Shown here piece by piece: positions 7,833 through 17,200 of a stretch of 38,473 nucleotides of DNA (positions are counted from its first letter, which is position 1; every line of letters starts with the position of its first letter). Under the pieces are notes generated by a model, which did not search any database, had not been told where the DNA came from, and saw only the letters and a program-made list of their open reading frames with translations. A program made the translations under genes and the position numbers. The stretch is taken from assembly GCA_027972325.1 (NCBI GenBank), contig JAPMOS010000260.1, forward strand, positions 1 to 38,473, in the 5' to 3' direction. The stretch comes from Paratrimastix pyriformis. Its lineage: Eukaryota > Preaxostyla > Paratrimastigidae.

Positions 7833-8378
7833 ATGCAAGAACAGCCACAGTTTCAGCGTTTCTTCGGAGCACTCGGCTCTGATGCACTTCGAGGCCTCTT
7901 TCTCTATCTAAACGGAGTCGGCTACCAGGTTGGCGGGCGACCTCCAACCGTGGCGGCGGGAGAGCAACGGATCAGAGAAGCAGGCATCAATCATGATTGG
8001 AACATCACGACGGCGGAAGATAACCGCCTGCTCCGCGGCATGCGATCAAATGCGAACGTGTCGGAGGCGGTGGGTCAAGCCAAAGCAGGCAACCCCGTTT
8101 TCCAAACTCTATTCTCTCATCTTCCGCCACCGCGCGCGCCAGGAGCGGCACCTCAGCCGCGGGTTGCGAAAGCTCCGGCACGGCAAATGCCGCAGGTCCA
8201 GATCAACCCTCCTCTTCCGCAACAGCCAGCGCCGCTACCTGCCCCGTACCAAGAGCTTCCCGCTTCGGCAGATGTCGGACAACGAATGCGGGCACTCCGC
8301 GAACGTGTTGAAGCACTGATCACCCTCACGAACAACGGAAACATATCGACGCTCAAATTGATGAGCTCATTCGGGTGA
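7833..8378 (+). CDS. Proline-rich hypothetical protein, 181 residues
   Basis: I do not recognise this protein. Residues 1-95 look folded, with Gly/Phe/Leu-rich helices. Residues 96-150 are a Pro/Ala/Gln-rich linker (PPLPQQPAPLPAPYQELP), and a short helix with heptad spacing follows (MRALRERVEALITL). The ATG sits next to AAATGCAAG after an A-rich leader. The 3' end overlaps the frame of the tyrosine recombinase by a few bases, so the two may be expressed together; where one ends and the other begins is not certain. Confidence 0.5.
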   Translation: MQEQPQFQRFFGALGSDALRGLFLYLNGVGYQVGGRPPTVAAGEQRIREAGINHDWNITTAEDNRLLRGMRSNANVSEAVGQAKAGNPVFQTLFSHLPPPRAPGAAPQPRVAKAPARQMPQVQINPPLPQQPAPLPAPYQELPASADVGQRMRALRERVEALITLTNNGNISTLKLMSSFG

Positions 8379-10162
8379 TTCGCGTGATCGGGGGTATTCA
8401 AAACGCGCTAAGTTGCAGCCGTCCAACGATTCCAATACCGATGCCAATGCCCATGCCGATGATGCCTCCACGACCAATCGAAGCCCCGACGACGCCGATG
8501 CCCATGCCGATGCCCATGTCCATGCCGATCGTGCCGCAAACGCCTGCTCCCGTTCCAGCACCACCGCCCGCGCCAGAGAAGCCGATTGAGCGGCCGCTTT
8601 CAACTGTCCCCGCAACGCCGCCACCACCGCCTCCGCCAAAAGGCGTCGAACCGAGGACGCCTGCCAAGCCAGCGGCACCGGCCAAACCGCCGCGCGATCC
8701 ACGTCTTGCGAACCTCCCTGCCGAAGCAGCATTCAATGCTGCCGATAACCTCATGTGCACCATTTGCAATGTGGCCTTCGCAACAAATCGAGATGACACT
8801 GATGGAAGGCTTCGGCAAACCTTTGGTCGCCATGTGAAGAGTCGTGGACATGAAGAGGCGCTGGCCACGAGAGCGAAGGCCGTAATTCTGTCTGATGATG
8901 AAAGTTCAAGCGCTGCATCCGAAGAGTCGTCTGAAGCCGCGGAAGAGATGAAGGATCGGCTCACGCGACTTGTCAACACGTTCGCATTCATCAACACGAA
9001 GAGTCGGGGACCGGCCGCCGAAAAATCAACTCGGAAGATGTACGGTACTGCAGTTCGCGACATCTTGATGTGCTTACCGCGCGAGATGCAGACTCCAAAG
9101 TTCTACAAAAACGTCGCTGAGATTCGCCAAATCGTGCTCGATCGGGCGCTTAGTCCTTCACAACAGAAAGTACGTGGCGCCGCAATGAACTCATTCATCC
9201 AAGGCCTCAAACTGCCCGGCGAAGAAGGCGTGATGTATGAGCAGCTATACAACGCCTTGATGCGCGAGGCCACGCCAAAGGTCGATGTTGCCCAACTGTT
9301 GCGGAAGCACGTGAAGCAATGGGTGCCGTACACACAGCTTGTTGAGGTGCAACAACAGCGTCTCGCAATGTTTGAAGAGGCACTCGAGCGCGAGCCCGCT
9401 CTGAAGGCAGCCGTCGAAAGCCCTGAGAACAACTTCAATCACGACCCCATCACGCCAGCGGATCCCGAAACCCGGGCAAAAGTAGTCGACGCCTTCCTCA
9501 CCAGCATGTATATCCTGCTTCCGCCTGTTCGCGTCGAAGAAATCATCCTTCTATACATCCATCCACAGGATGTACAGGTTGAGGGTGAGGCACCTCTCGA
9601 CGATGTCGTTCGCGAGGGTGCCGCCGAAGATGACGCCGAAGATGCTGAAGATGCTGAAGAAATCAAGGCTGATGAATATCGTAACTGGATCGATTGGACC
9701 AACCATACCTTCGTACGCGTCAAGTCAAAGATGAGTCACCTCTACGGCATGACTCGCTTCCTTCTACCTCTCGATCTCTTCCGTATCATGAAGGCTCAGG
9801 CGCATCTCGTTGGAAATAGCAACCAACTCCTCCTCCCGACCAGAACTGGCAAACGATACACTTCACAGTACGGCAAACGTGTCGCTGCAGCATTCGGGGT
9901 TCGCGGCTTGACCGTTGGCACGTTGCGCGTTATCTTCTCAACTACTTTCAGCGAGATCTTCATGAGGAACGCCAACTTGCGTCAGTGGGTCGCAAGAATC
10001 ATGGGTCATAGCACAGCCATCCACGAAACGCAATACGCGAAGCGTTACGATCTGGAAGGTCGACCACTCACAAAGGAGTTCATCTTCGGAGAAGAAGTCG
10101 ACCCCGCAAAGGTTCCGATGCCCTGGCTGACCACTTTCGCTGGAACCCAGACTCAATTATAA
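8375..10162 (+). CDS. Tyrosine recombinase/integrase with zinc finger
   Basis: The frame has 595 residues; the first in-frame ATG is at 8,441, so the exact start is uncertain. Residues 23-55 are a Met-Pro repeat and up to about 115 the chain is Pro-rich. A C2H2 finger of matrin type follows (C128, C131, H153, H159), then an acidic Ser/Glu stretch. The catalytic domain lies in the C-terminal half: Arg I in LPPVRVEE (R386), the second Arg in GTLRVIFS (about R518), His in MGHS (about H545) and the nucleophile in ETQYAKRY (about Y554). Such enzymes cut and rejoin DNA through a 3'-phosphotyrosine link and integrate viral genomes. PLVs, virophages and Ngaro/Crypton-like elements carry related enzymes. 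The catalytic set looks complete. Confidence 0.85.
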   Translation: MIRVIGGIQNALSCSRPTIPIPMPMPMPMMPPRPIEAPTTPMPMPMPMSMPIVPQTPAPVPAPPPAPEKPIERPLSTVPATPPPPPPPKGVEPRTPAKPAAPAKPPRDPRLANLPAEAAFNAADNLMCTICNVAFATNRDDTDGRLRQTFGRHVKSRGHEEALATRAKAVILSDDESSSAASEESSEAAEEMKDRLTRLVNTFAFINTKSRGPAAEKSTRKMYGTAVRDILMCLPREMQTPKFYKNVAEIRQIVLDRALSPSQQKVRGAAMNSFIQGLKLPGEEGVMYEQLYNALMREATPKVDVAQLLRKHVKQWVPYTQLVEVQQQRLAMFEEALEREPALKAAVESPENNFNHDPITPADPETRAKVVDAFLTSMYILLPPVRVEEIILLYIHPQDVQVEGEAPLDDVVREGAAEDDAEDAEDAEEIKADEYRNWIDWTNHTFVRVKSKMSHLYGMTRFLLPLDLFRIMKAQAHLVGNSNQLLLPTRTGKRYTSQYGKRVAAAFGVRGLTVGTLRVIFSTTFSEIFMRNANLRQWVARIMGHSTAIHETQYAKRYDLEGRPLTKEFIFGEEVDPAKVPMPWLTTFAGTQTQL

Positions 10163-10253
10163 GCAAAAACGAAGGAGCCACATTTTTTGCCTAAAAACTC
10201 AAGACTTTCCAGGTTTCCTTGGAAAGCAATAATTTGGGCGCGCTAAAACACGC

Positions 10254-13154
10254 ATGGAGTTCAGTCAGCGCTTTGAAGAAGCCGTCTCGAAGTTTGCTCC
10301 TGAGTTCTGCGCCGAGTCATTTGTCTTCTTTGGTAAGCGCCCATGCACCGTGAACGATCTCAAAGCGCGCATCGCCGCGACGACGGAAGAGAAGGAGTAC
10401 AAGGAGCTGCTCAACAACGTCGAAGCTCGTCACGCGAACTGGTGTCTCGAGCACGGCAAGATTCCTAATGCGCTCGCTCTTGTTCCCTACTGCGAGCCCG
10501 CTCCAACGCAAGTCGACACCACGGAAGAAGCGATGGGATGCGTCATCGAAGATGTCGAAACCAGTCAGCGCCAGATCCGCAACGAGGTGGTCAAGCTCGC
10601 AACAGTCCAGACGAGTGACGTGTTGGGTTTCGAGCACGAGTATCGCAACGCGCTCATCTTCTGTAACAACTTCTATTTCGTCCGCCGTGATGGCACGATC
10701 GAGATCCGCAACAAGATCCGTTTCCAACCCGAGCTGCAGCGAGATGATTGTTTCTGTGCCGTCAAGCCGCGTCACGTCCTCGAGAAGGCGATCAACGAGT
10801 TTGATCTCCATTTCAACACTGGGGGCATCGCCATGATCGGTTATGATATCGAAACCTACTCGCCAAATGCTGGTGTGCCGCAGCCCGAAGACCCACAAGC
10901 CCGCATCAGCATGATTTGTGCCGTATATCGTCTCGGCGCGGTGTCGGAGAAGCATGCTTTCATTTGGGATGACCGCCCAATCGGCAGGACAAAGATCCCT
11001 GCCTCCGTTACGGTGCATCGTGATGTGTGTGAAGCTGGCATGTGTTGCTCGTTTATTGATTGGGTTCGTACGAAAGGCGAGCGGAGCGAAGTGATCCTGA
11101 CCGGTTGGAATGCGAGTCAACAGGCCTTCAAGTCGACGTCAGAGTCAAGTCCCAACTACAAGCCCCTCGGGTACGATTACCCATGGATCGCTTCACGGTG
11201 CGGCGCAGTTGCTCGTGAACAGTCGGCGTGGCCATTCAAGAGCTGCGATCGGGCGACGTGCTACAGCTCATTGTTCGGCCTTCATGTTCATATGGTTGAT
11301 ATGGCGTGTTGGGTGAAGAGTCAGTACCGTCCAGCCGACGCGCCAGACAACTTCAAGCTTGACACTGTGCTGGCTGCTTTGAAACTCCCTCTCAAACAGC
11401 GCCATGGCATGTCGTACGCCCTCATGAGCCGCATTCAGATTGATCCTGCCTTTACGGCAGAGTGCGGAGACCACTGCTTCGAGAACATCATCCGGTACTG
11501 CGTCTACGATGCGGAAGCTGTGCTCGATATCGCGGCGGCACTCGACTACATGAGCAAGCTCACCTGTTTCATTGAAGCAACGGGCATCACTCTCTCCGCA
11601 TACGTCATGTACACGCAAGCGTCGTGGGGTATGACCAAACTGGCTCGCGCGGCATGGGACCTTCGCGATCATGTGACTCTGAAGTGGAACTACGGACAGA
11701 TTGGTGAGAAGAATGGCAAGTACAAGGGCGCGATCAACTGGTCTGAGAACGACTACTTTGCTGATAGCCCCTGTGTGATGTTTGACTTCGCTGGCTTGTA
11801 TCCATCGATGATGCGTGCCTACTGCATCTCGCCCTTCTCCGTCATCGGCAGCTTCCCGTCACTCGATCAGGTGTTCACGGAGCAGCGCACACCCGCCAAC
11901 ACCACATACGTCCGCAACGCAACAGCGGCAGAGATTGAGGAATACAACAAGACGATTGAGGGCCAAGTCAATCCACTGCGCCTCTTCCGTGAGGACATTA
12001 TCGACACCTACACCGCGTTCGCCATCCTCCAAAACGATCCCTTCATCAAGACAGTGGACTACTTTGTCAACGCTCGCGCTGATCACAAGAAGCAACTCAA
12101 GGCGGCGAAGACGCAACACGAAGCCAAGTATCACGACACGATGCAGTGGTGCTTCAAGATCATGGTCAACAGCCTTTACGGAATGCTGGGATCGCCCTAC
12201 GCGTGCTACATGTTCAATGAGGTTTGTGCAGCCGCCGTGACGTCTGCAGCTCGTGACGCAATCGTTCGGGCAAGCGGTATCATCTCCACCTACGGCAAGC
12301 GCCTGTTCATCGATACCGACTCTACTGCCGTTCAACTGTCGTCCGAGCACATGCCGCCGACGCTCACGTTCACCACGAAAGAGGACGTCGCAGCATTCAA
12401 CGCATGGTCAAGCGCACTGCAAAACGAGATCAATGGAAAGCTACGTGAAAGCTACTCAGCGTCGCGCCAGTTTCCAGCCGAGCGACTGCCCTACATCTCA
12501 TTTGCATTCGAGGCCGCACTTGAGCGTGTCCTGTTTGCAAAGCGTAAGACGTACTGCGAGATGAAGATCATTCCCGCGCTCAACTCAGCACCCGAGTTCT
12601 CATATCGAGGTTGCCAATTCACCGTCCAGACCTCTTACGTTCGCGACAGGACGCTAGCATTGCTGCAGAAGATGATCCACCTGTCACGCGATCAACAGGC
12701 AATGTGTCTCGCCAAGTTCTTCGATGAGGAGATGCACAACGTGAAGAGAGCCCCACTGATGTACGCCCGCAAACAGAAGCTTCAAAACAGGGATCAGCGT
12801 GCCGAATGTCTCAAGCAAAACTACCCCGCTCAAGTTCGCGATAAGGAGATTTGCGATATCATTCGTGTTCTATCGACGGAGAAGAAGACAAGCGCTGCAT
12901 GGGCACCGATCAGTGATGAATACACACCGAGAAACATCGACTACGTTGAGACCTTGAATGCGGCTTATACCGGCAACGTCTCGCGCTACTTCCCCATCTG
13001 GCGCAAGATCGTACCCAAGAGCGCGATCCTCGTTGAGAAGGGTGGCGAGTTGCTTGACCGCACTGAGTTGATGTTCCGGGTCGAGACGCGTGGACGAGTT
13101 AAACGAGTTGTTGCTTTCAAAGCGAGACTCGCGGACCGTGCACGAGATCGTTGA
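10254..13154 (+). CDS. polB: Family B DNA polymerase with 3'-5' exonuclease
   Basis: The protein has 966 residues with all the classical motifs. Exonuclease: Exo I DIET (D198, E200), Exo II around LTGWNASQ...DYPW (about 283-307), Exo III YCVYDAEAV (Y415, D419). Polymerase: motif A DFAGLYPSM (D511), motif B KIMVNSLYG (K635), motif C DTDS (687-690), and the later KRKTYC. Spacing and wording around motifs A and B resemble the RNA-primed delta/NCLDV type more than the protein-primed polymerases of Polintons. No clear terminal-protein domain is seen in the 200 N-terminal residues. It follows the recombinase by 91 nt and overlaps the primase frame, so the pair forms the replication module of element A. 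Confidence 0.88.
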   Translation: MEFSQRFEEAVSKFAPEFCAESFVFFGKRPCTVNDLKARIAATTEEKEYKELLNNVEARHANWCLEHGKIPNALALVPYCEPAPTQVDTTEEAMGCVIEDVETSQRQIRNEVVKLATVQTSDVLGFEHEYRNALIFCNNFYFVRRDGTIEIRNKIRFQPELQRDDCFCAVKPRHVLEKAINEFDLHFNTGGIAMIGYDIETYSPNAGVPQPEDPQARISMICAVYRLGAVSEKHAFIWDDRPIGRTKIPASVTVHRDVCEAGMCCSFIDWVRTKGERSEVILTGWNASQQAFKSTSESSPNYKPLGYDYPWIASRCGAVAREQSAWPFKSCDRATCYSSLFGLHVHMVDMACWVKSQYRPADAPDNFKLDTVLAALKLPLKQRHGMSYALMSRIQIDPAFTAECGDHCFENIIRYCVYDAEAVLDIAAALDYMSKLTCFIEATGITLSAYVMYTQASWGMTKLARAAWDLRDHVTLKWNYGQIGEKNGKYKGAINWSENDYFADSPCVMFDFAGLYPSMMRAYCISPFSVIGSFPSLDQVFTEQRTPANTTYVRNATAAEIEEYNKTIEGQVNPLRLFREDIIDTYTAFAILQNDPFIKTVDYFVNARADHKKQLKAAKTQHEAKYHDTMQWCFKIMVNSLYGMLGSPYACYMFNEVCAAAVTSAARDAIVRASGIISTYGKRLFIDTDSTAVQLSSEHMPPTLTFTTKEDVAAFNAWSSALQNEINGKLRESYSASRQFPAERLPYISFAFEAALERVLFAKRKTYCEMKIIPALNSAPEFSYRGCQFTVQTSYVRDRTLALLQKMIHLSRDQQAMCLAKFFDEEMHNVKRAPLMYARKQKLQNRDQRAECLKQNYPAQVRDKEICDIIRVLSTEKKTSAAWAPISDEYTPRNIDYVETLNAAYTGNVSRYFPIWRKIVPKSAILVEKGGELLDRTELMFRVETRGRVKRVVAFKARLADRARDR

Positions 13155-14244
13155 TTGCAACCCACATAAAGCATACTTCGATGTTGAGCGTGACGGTGCA
13201 GAGCCACTCCCAATCGAATCCATCATCCGTCATGTTGAACACGTCATGGGTCGCGGTAGCGTCACTTGCTACTCTGCGTGCGGCCCAGCCAAGCAAAGCT
13301 ATCATATCATTTGCAACCGTCTCGTCTCGCGCAACTTGAACAAGATCGTAGCACGTTACCTCAAGGACAACTGCGGCTTCGATTGCATTGATGATGGCGT
13401 CTACGCGCAAGGTCACACGATGCGCTGTTTCACGCAAGATAAGTTAGTCAAGACGGAGGCAGGCCTCGTCATGGCGAATCGCGTTGTGCGGCTTGAAAGC
13501 GATCCCAGTTGCGAGTCTGTGACGCTCGATCGCATCTTAGAGTCACTCATCACGTATACGGCTGGCGTGCCCGAGTTCGAAACGCAAGTCCTCGACTTCA
13601 GCGAGAAGCTAATCGAAGTTGACCCAATCATCTATCAAGCGCAAGCAACCAACTTCCCAGCTGGCCTAACGGAGTATCTCGCAGCCAAGTTCGGCGATTA
13701 CAAGCTACAGGAAGCAAACAAGGGCCGCATTCGTATCGTTCCGTCAAAGCAGTATATGTGCGAGTTGTGCGACAGGATGCACGCGAAAGATGGGGGTTGG
13801 ATCTCGCAAAGCTCAAGCCAATTCGTTTTTCATTGCTCGCGGTATGTGAAAAGGGGGAGAGAAAACGAATCAAGGCAAATAGTCTCTGCTCAAGTGGCTA
13901 AATCACTCGAGAAAATCAATCGGAGAGAATTCTTTGCTCTGTTGAAGCTCACGCGAAGAAACGGAAGAGCGGTGGGTAATAGAGTCTGTCCCTTTTTGTT
14001 AAGCTTCGTCAGTCTGTCAAATGGGTTTGGTGCGGGAAGGAAGGAAAACGGTTTTGGACACGATAATTCAATCTTGATAGAGGAATCTGGAGGTTTGGAC
14101 TTCGGGGAGGCACTTCGGGGGGTCAGGGTCCACATCATATGTATGTCGAAAGGGGCAGAAAACGCAAAAGGGCAGAGAGTCAAGGATCGCGTGTGGTTGC
14201 TTCTGTGGGCTATTCGGACGGGTATTCGTGGTCATTGGGGTTGA
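13090..14244 (+). CDS. Archaeo-eukaryotic (UL52/AEP-type) primase (fossil)
   Basis: The frame overlaps the end of the polymerase gene. Primase catalytic marks are AYFDVE (D31, E33), SYHIIC (H72) and IDDGVYAQGHTMR (D101/D102). Near residues 224-231 lies a Cys/His cluster (CELCDRMH) like the zinc-binding region of herpesvirus UL52-type primases. Such enzymes make RNA primers for replication, which fits an RNA-primed polymerase next door. Residues past about 260 no longer look like the family, and the frame then runs into the 143-bp satellite, so the true 3' end is unclear. The start is also uncertain. No helicase domain was seen. Confidence 0.68.
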   Translation: MDELNELLLSKRDSRTVHEIVDCNPHKAYFDVERDGAEPLPIESIIRHVEHVMGRGSVTCYSACGPAKQSYHIICNRLVSRNLNKIVARYLKDNCGFDCIDDGVYAQGHTMRCFTQDKLVKTEAGLVMANRVVRLESDPSCESVTLDRILESLITYTAGVPEFETQVLDFSEKLIEVDPIIYQAQATNFPAGLTEYLAAKFGDYKLQEANKGRIRIVPSKQYMCELCDRMHAKDGGWISQSSSQFVFHCSRYVKRGRENESRQIVSAQVAKSLEKINRREFFALLKLTRRNGRAVGNRVCPFLLSFVSLSNGFGAGRKENGFGHDNSILIEESGGLDFGEALRGVRVHIICMSKGAENAKGQRVKDRVWLLLWAIRTGIRGHWG

Positions 14245-17200
14245 GCGGAGGCACTTCGGGAGGGTCAGGGTCCACATACATATGTATGTCGAAAGGGGCA
14301 GAAAACGCAAAAGGGCAGAGAGTCAAGGATCGCGTGTGGTTGCTTCTGTGGGCTATTCGGACGGGTATTCGTGGTCATTGGGGTTGAGCGGAGGCACTTC
14401 GGGAGGGTCAGGGTCCACATACATATGTATGTCGAAAGGGGCAGAAAACGCAAAAGGGCAGAGAGTCAAGGATCGCGTGTGGTTGCTTCTGTGGGCTATT
14501 CGGACGGGTATTCGTGGTCATTGGGGTTGAGCGGAGGCACTTCGGGAGGGTCAGGGTCCACATACATATGTATGTCGAAAGGGGCAGAAAACGCAAAGGG
14601 CAGAGAGTCAAGGATCGCGTGTGGTTGCTTCTGTGGGCTATTCGGACGGGTATTCGTGGTCATTGGGGTTGAGCGGAGGCACTTCGGGAGGGTCAGGGTC
14701 CACATACATATGTATGTCGAAAGGGGCAGAAAAACGCAAAAGGGCAGAGAGTCAAGGATCGCGTGTGGTTGCTTCTGTGGGCTATTCGGACGGGTATTCG
14801 TGGTCATTGGGGTTGAGCGGAGGCACTTCGGAGGGTCAGGGTCCACATACATATGTATGTCGAAAGGGGCAGAAAACGCAAAGGGCAGAGAGTCAAGGAT
14901 CGCGTGTGGTTGCTTCTGTGGGCTATTCGGACGGGTATTCGTGGTCATTGGGGTTGAGCGGAGGCACTTCGGGAGGGTCAGGGTCCACATACATATGTAT
15001 GTCGAAAGGGGCAGAAAACGCAAAAGGGCAGAGAGTCAAGGATCGCGTGTGGTTGCTTCTGTGGGCTATTCGGACGGGTATTCGTGGTCATTGGGGTTGA
15101 GCGGAGGCACTTCGGGAGGGTCAGGGTCCACATACATATGTATGTCGAAAGGGGCAGAAAACGCAAAAGGGCAGAGAGTCAAGGATCGCGTGTGGTTGCT
15201 TCTGTGGGCTATTCGGACGGGTATTCGTGGTCATTGGGGTTGAGCGGAGGCACTTCGGGAGGGTCAGGGTCCACATACATATGTATGTCGAAAGGGCAGA
15301 AAACGCAAAGGGCAGAGAGTCAAGGATCGCGTGTGGTTGCTTCTGTGGGCTATTCGGACGGGTATTCGTGGTCATTGGGGTTGAGCGGAGGCACTTCGGG
15401 AGGGTCAGGGTCCACATACATATGTATGTCGAAAGGGGCAGAAAACGCAAAGGGCAGAGAGTCAAGGATCGCGTGTGGTTGCTTCTGTGGGCTATTCGGA
15501 CGGGTATTCGTGGTCATTGGGGTTGAGCGGAGGCACTTCGGAGGGTCAGGGTCCACATACATGTATGTCGAAAGGGGCAGAAAACGCAAAAGGGCAGAGA
15601 GTCAAGGATCGCGTGTGGTTGCTTCTGTGGGCTATTCGGACGGGTATTCGTGGTCATTGGGGTTGAGCGGAGGCACTTCGGGAGGGTCAGGGTCCACATA
15701 CATATGTATGTCGAAAGGGGCAGAAAACGCAAAGGGCAGAGAGTCAAGGATCGCGTGTGGTTGCTTCTGTGGGCTATTCGGACGGGTATTCGTGGTCATT
15801 GGGGTTGAGCGGAGGCACTTCGGGAGGGTCAGGGTCCACATACATATGTATGTCGAAAGGGGCAGAAAACGCAAAAGGGCAGAGAGTCAAGGATCGCGTG
15901 TGGTTGCTTCTGTGGGCTATTCGGACGGGTATTCGTGGTCATTGGGGTTGAGCGGAGGCACTTCGGGAGGGTCAGGGTCCACATACATATGTATGTCGAA
16001 AGGGGCAGAAAACGCAAAAGGGCAGAGAGTCAAGGATCGCGTGTGGTTGCTTCTGTGGGCTATTCGGACGGGTATTCGTGGTCATTGGGGTTGAGCGGAG
16101 GCACTTCGGGAGGGTCAGGGTCCACATACATATGTATGTCGAAAGGGGCAGAAAACGCAAAAGGGCAGAGAGTCAAGGATCGCGTGTGGTTGCTTCTGTG
16201 GGCTATTCGGACGGGTATTCGTGGTCATTGGGGTTGAGCGGAGGCACTTCGGGAGGGTCAGGGTCCACATACATATGTATGTCGAAAGGGGCAGAAAACG
16301 CAAAAGGGCAGAGAGTCAAGGATCGCGTGTGGTTGCTTCTGTGGGCTATTCGGACGGGTATTCGTGGTCATTGGGGTTGAGCGGAGGCACTTCGGGAGGG
16401 TCAGGGTCCACATACATATGTATGTCGAAAGGGGCAGAAAACGCAAAAGGGCAGAGAGTCAAGGATCGCGTGTGGTTGCTTCTGTGGGCTATTCGGACGG
16501 GTATTCGTGGTCATTGGGGTTGAGCGGAGGCACTTCGGAGGGTCAGGGTCCACATACATATGTATGTCGAAAGGGGCAGAAAACGCAAAGGGCAGAGAGT
16601 CAAGGATCGCGTGTGGTTGCTTCTGTGGGCTATTCGGACGGGTATTCGTGGTCATTGGGGTTGAGCGGAGGCACTTCGGAGGGTCAGGGTCCACATACAT
16701 ATGTATGTCGAAAACGCAAAGGGCAGAGAGTCAAGGATCGCGTGTGGTTGCTTCTGTGGGCTATTCGGACGGGTATTCGTGGTCATTGGGGTTGAGCGGA
16801 GGCACTTCGGGAGGGTCAGGGTCCACATACATATGTATGTCGAAAGGGGCAGAAAACGCAAAGGGCAGAGAGTCAAGGATCGCGTGTGGTTGCTTCTGTG
16901 GGCTATTCGGACGGGTATTCGTGGTCATTGGGGTTGAGCGGAGGCACTTCGGGAGGGTCAGGGTCCACATACATATGTATGTCGAAAGGGCAGAAAACGC
17001 AAAAGGGCAGAGAGTCAAGGATCGCGTGTGGTTGCTTCTGTGGGCTATTCGGACGGGTATTCGTGGTCATTGGGGTTGAGCGGAGGCACTTCGGAGGGTC
17101 AGGGTCCACATACATATGTATGTCGAAAGGGGCAGAAAACGCAAAAGGGCAGAGAGTCAAGGATCGCGTGTGGTTGCTTCTGTGGGCTATTCGGACGGGT

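Larger units (their letters stand above)
3937..13900 (+). mobile_element. Element A: PLV-like integrated virus, right-hand part (fossil)
   Basis: A run of rightward genes with uniform, GC-richer composition and short gaps: fibre 3' part, 311-residue protein, 229-residue protein, 181-residue protein, tyrosine recombinase, family B DNA polymerase and primase. The left edge is where similarity to element B begins, at about 3,937. The right edge is blurred by the 143-bp satellite. No capsid or packaging gene is present here, so the element is incomplete. The recombinase points to integration by tyrosine recombination. Several frames look broken (about two to four breaks), but long frames remain open, which suggests a fairly young insertion. 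Confidence 0.6.

Noticed and set aside
8398-9063. Leftward 221-residue open frame rich in Gly and Met
   Set aside because: It is the complement of the Met-Pro repeat and finger region of the recombinase; an artefact of low complexity.
10317-11120. Leftward 267-residue open frame
   Set aside because: It lies opposite the exonuclease part of the DNA polymerase, whose motifs are unambiguous.
10254-13154. Protein-primed polymerase with terminal protein
   Set aside because: Motif wording and spacing look RNA-primed and a primase follows. Rejected as the preferred call, though only a phylogeny would settle it.
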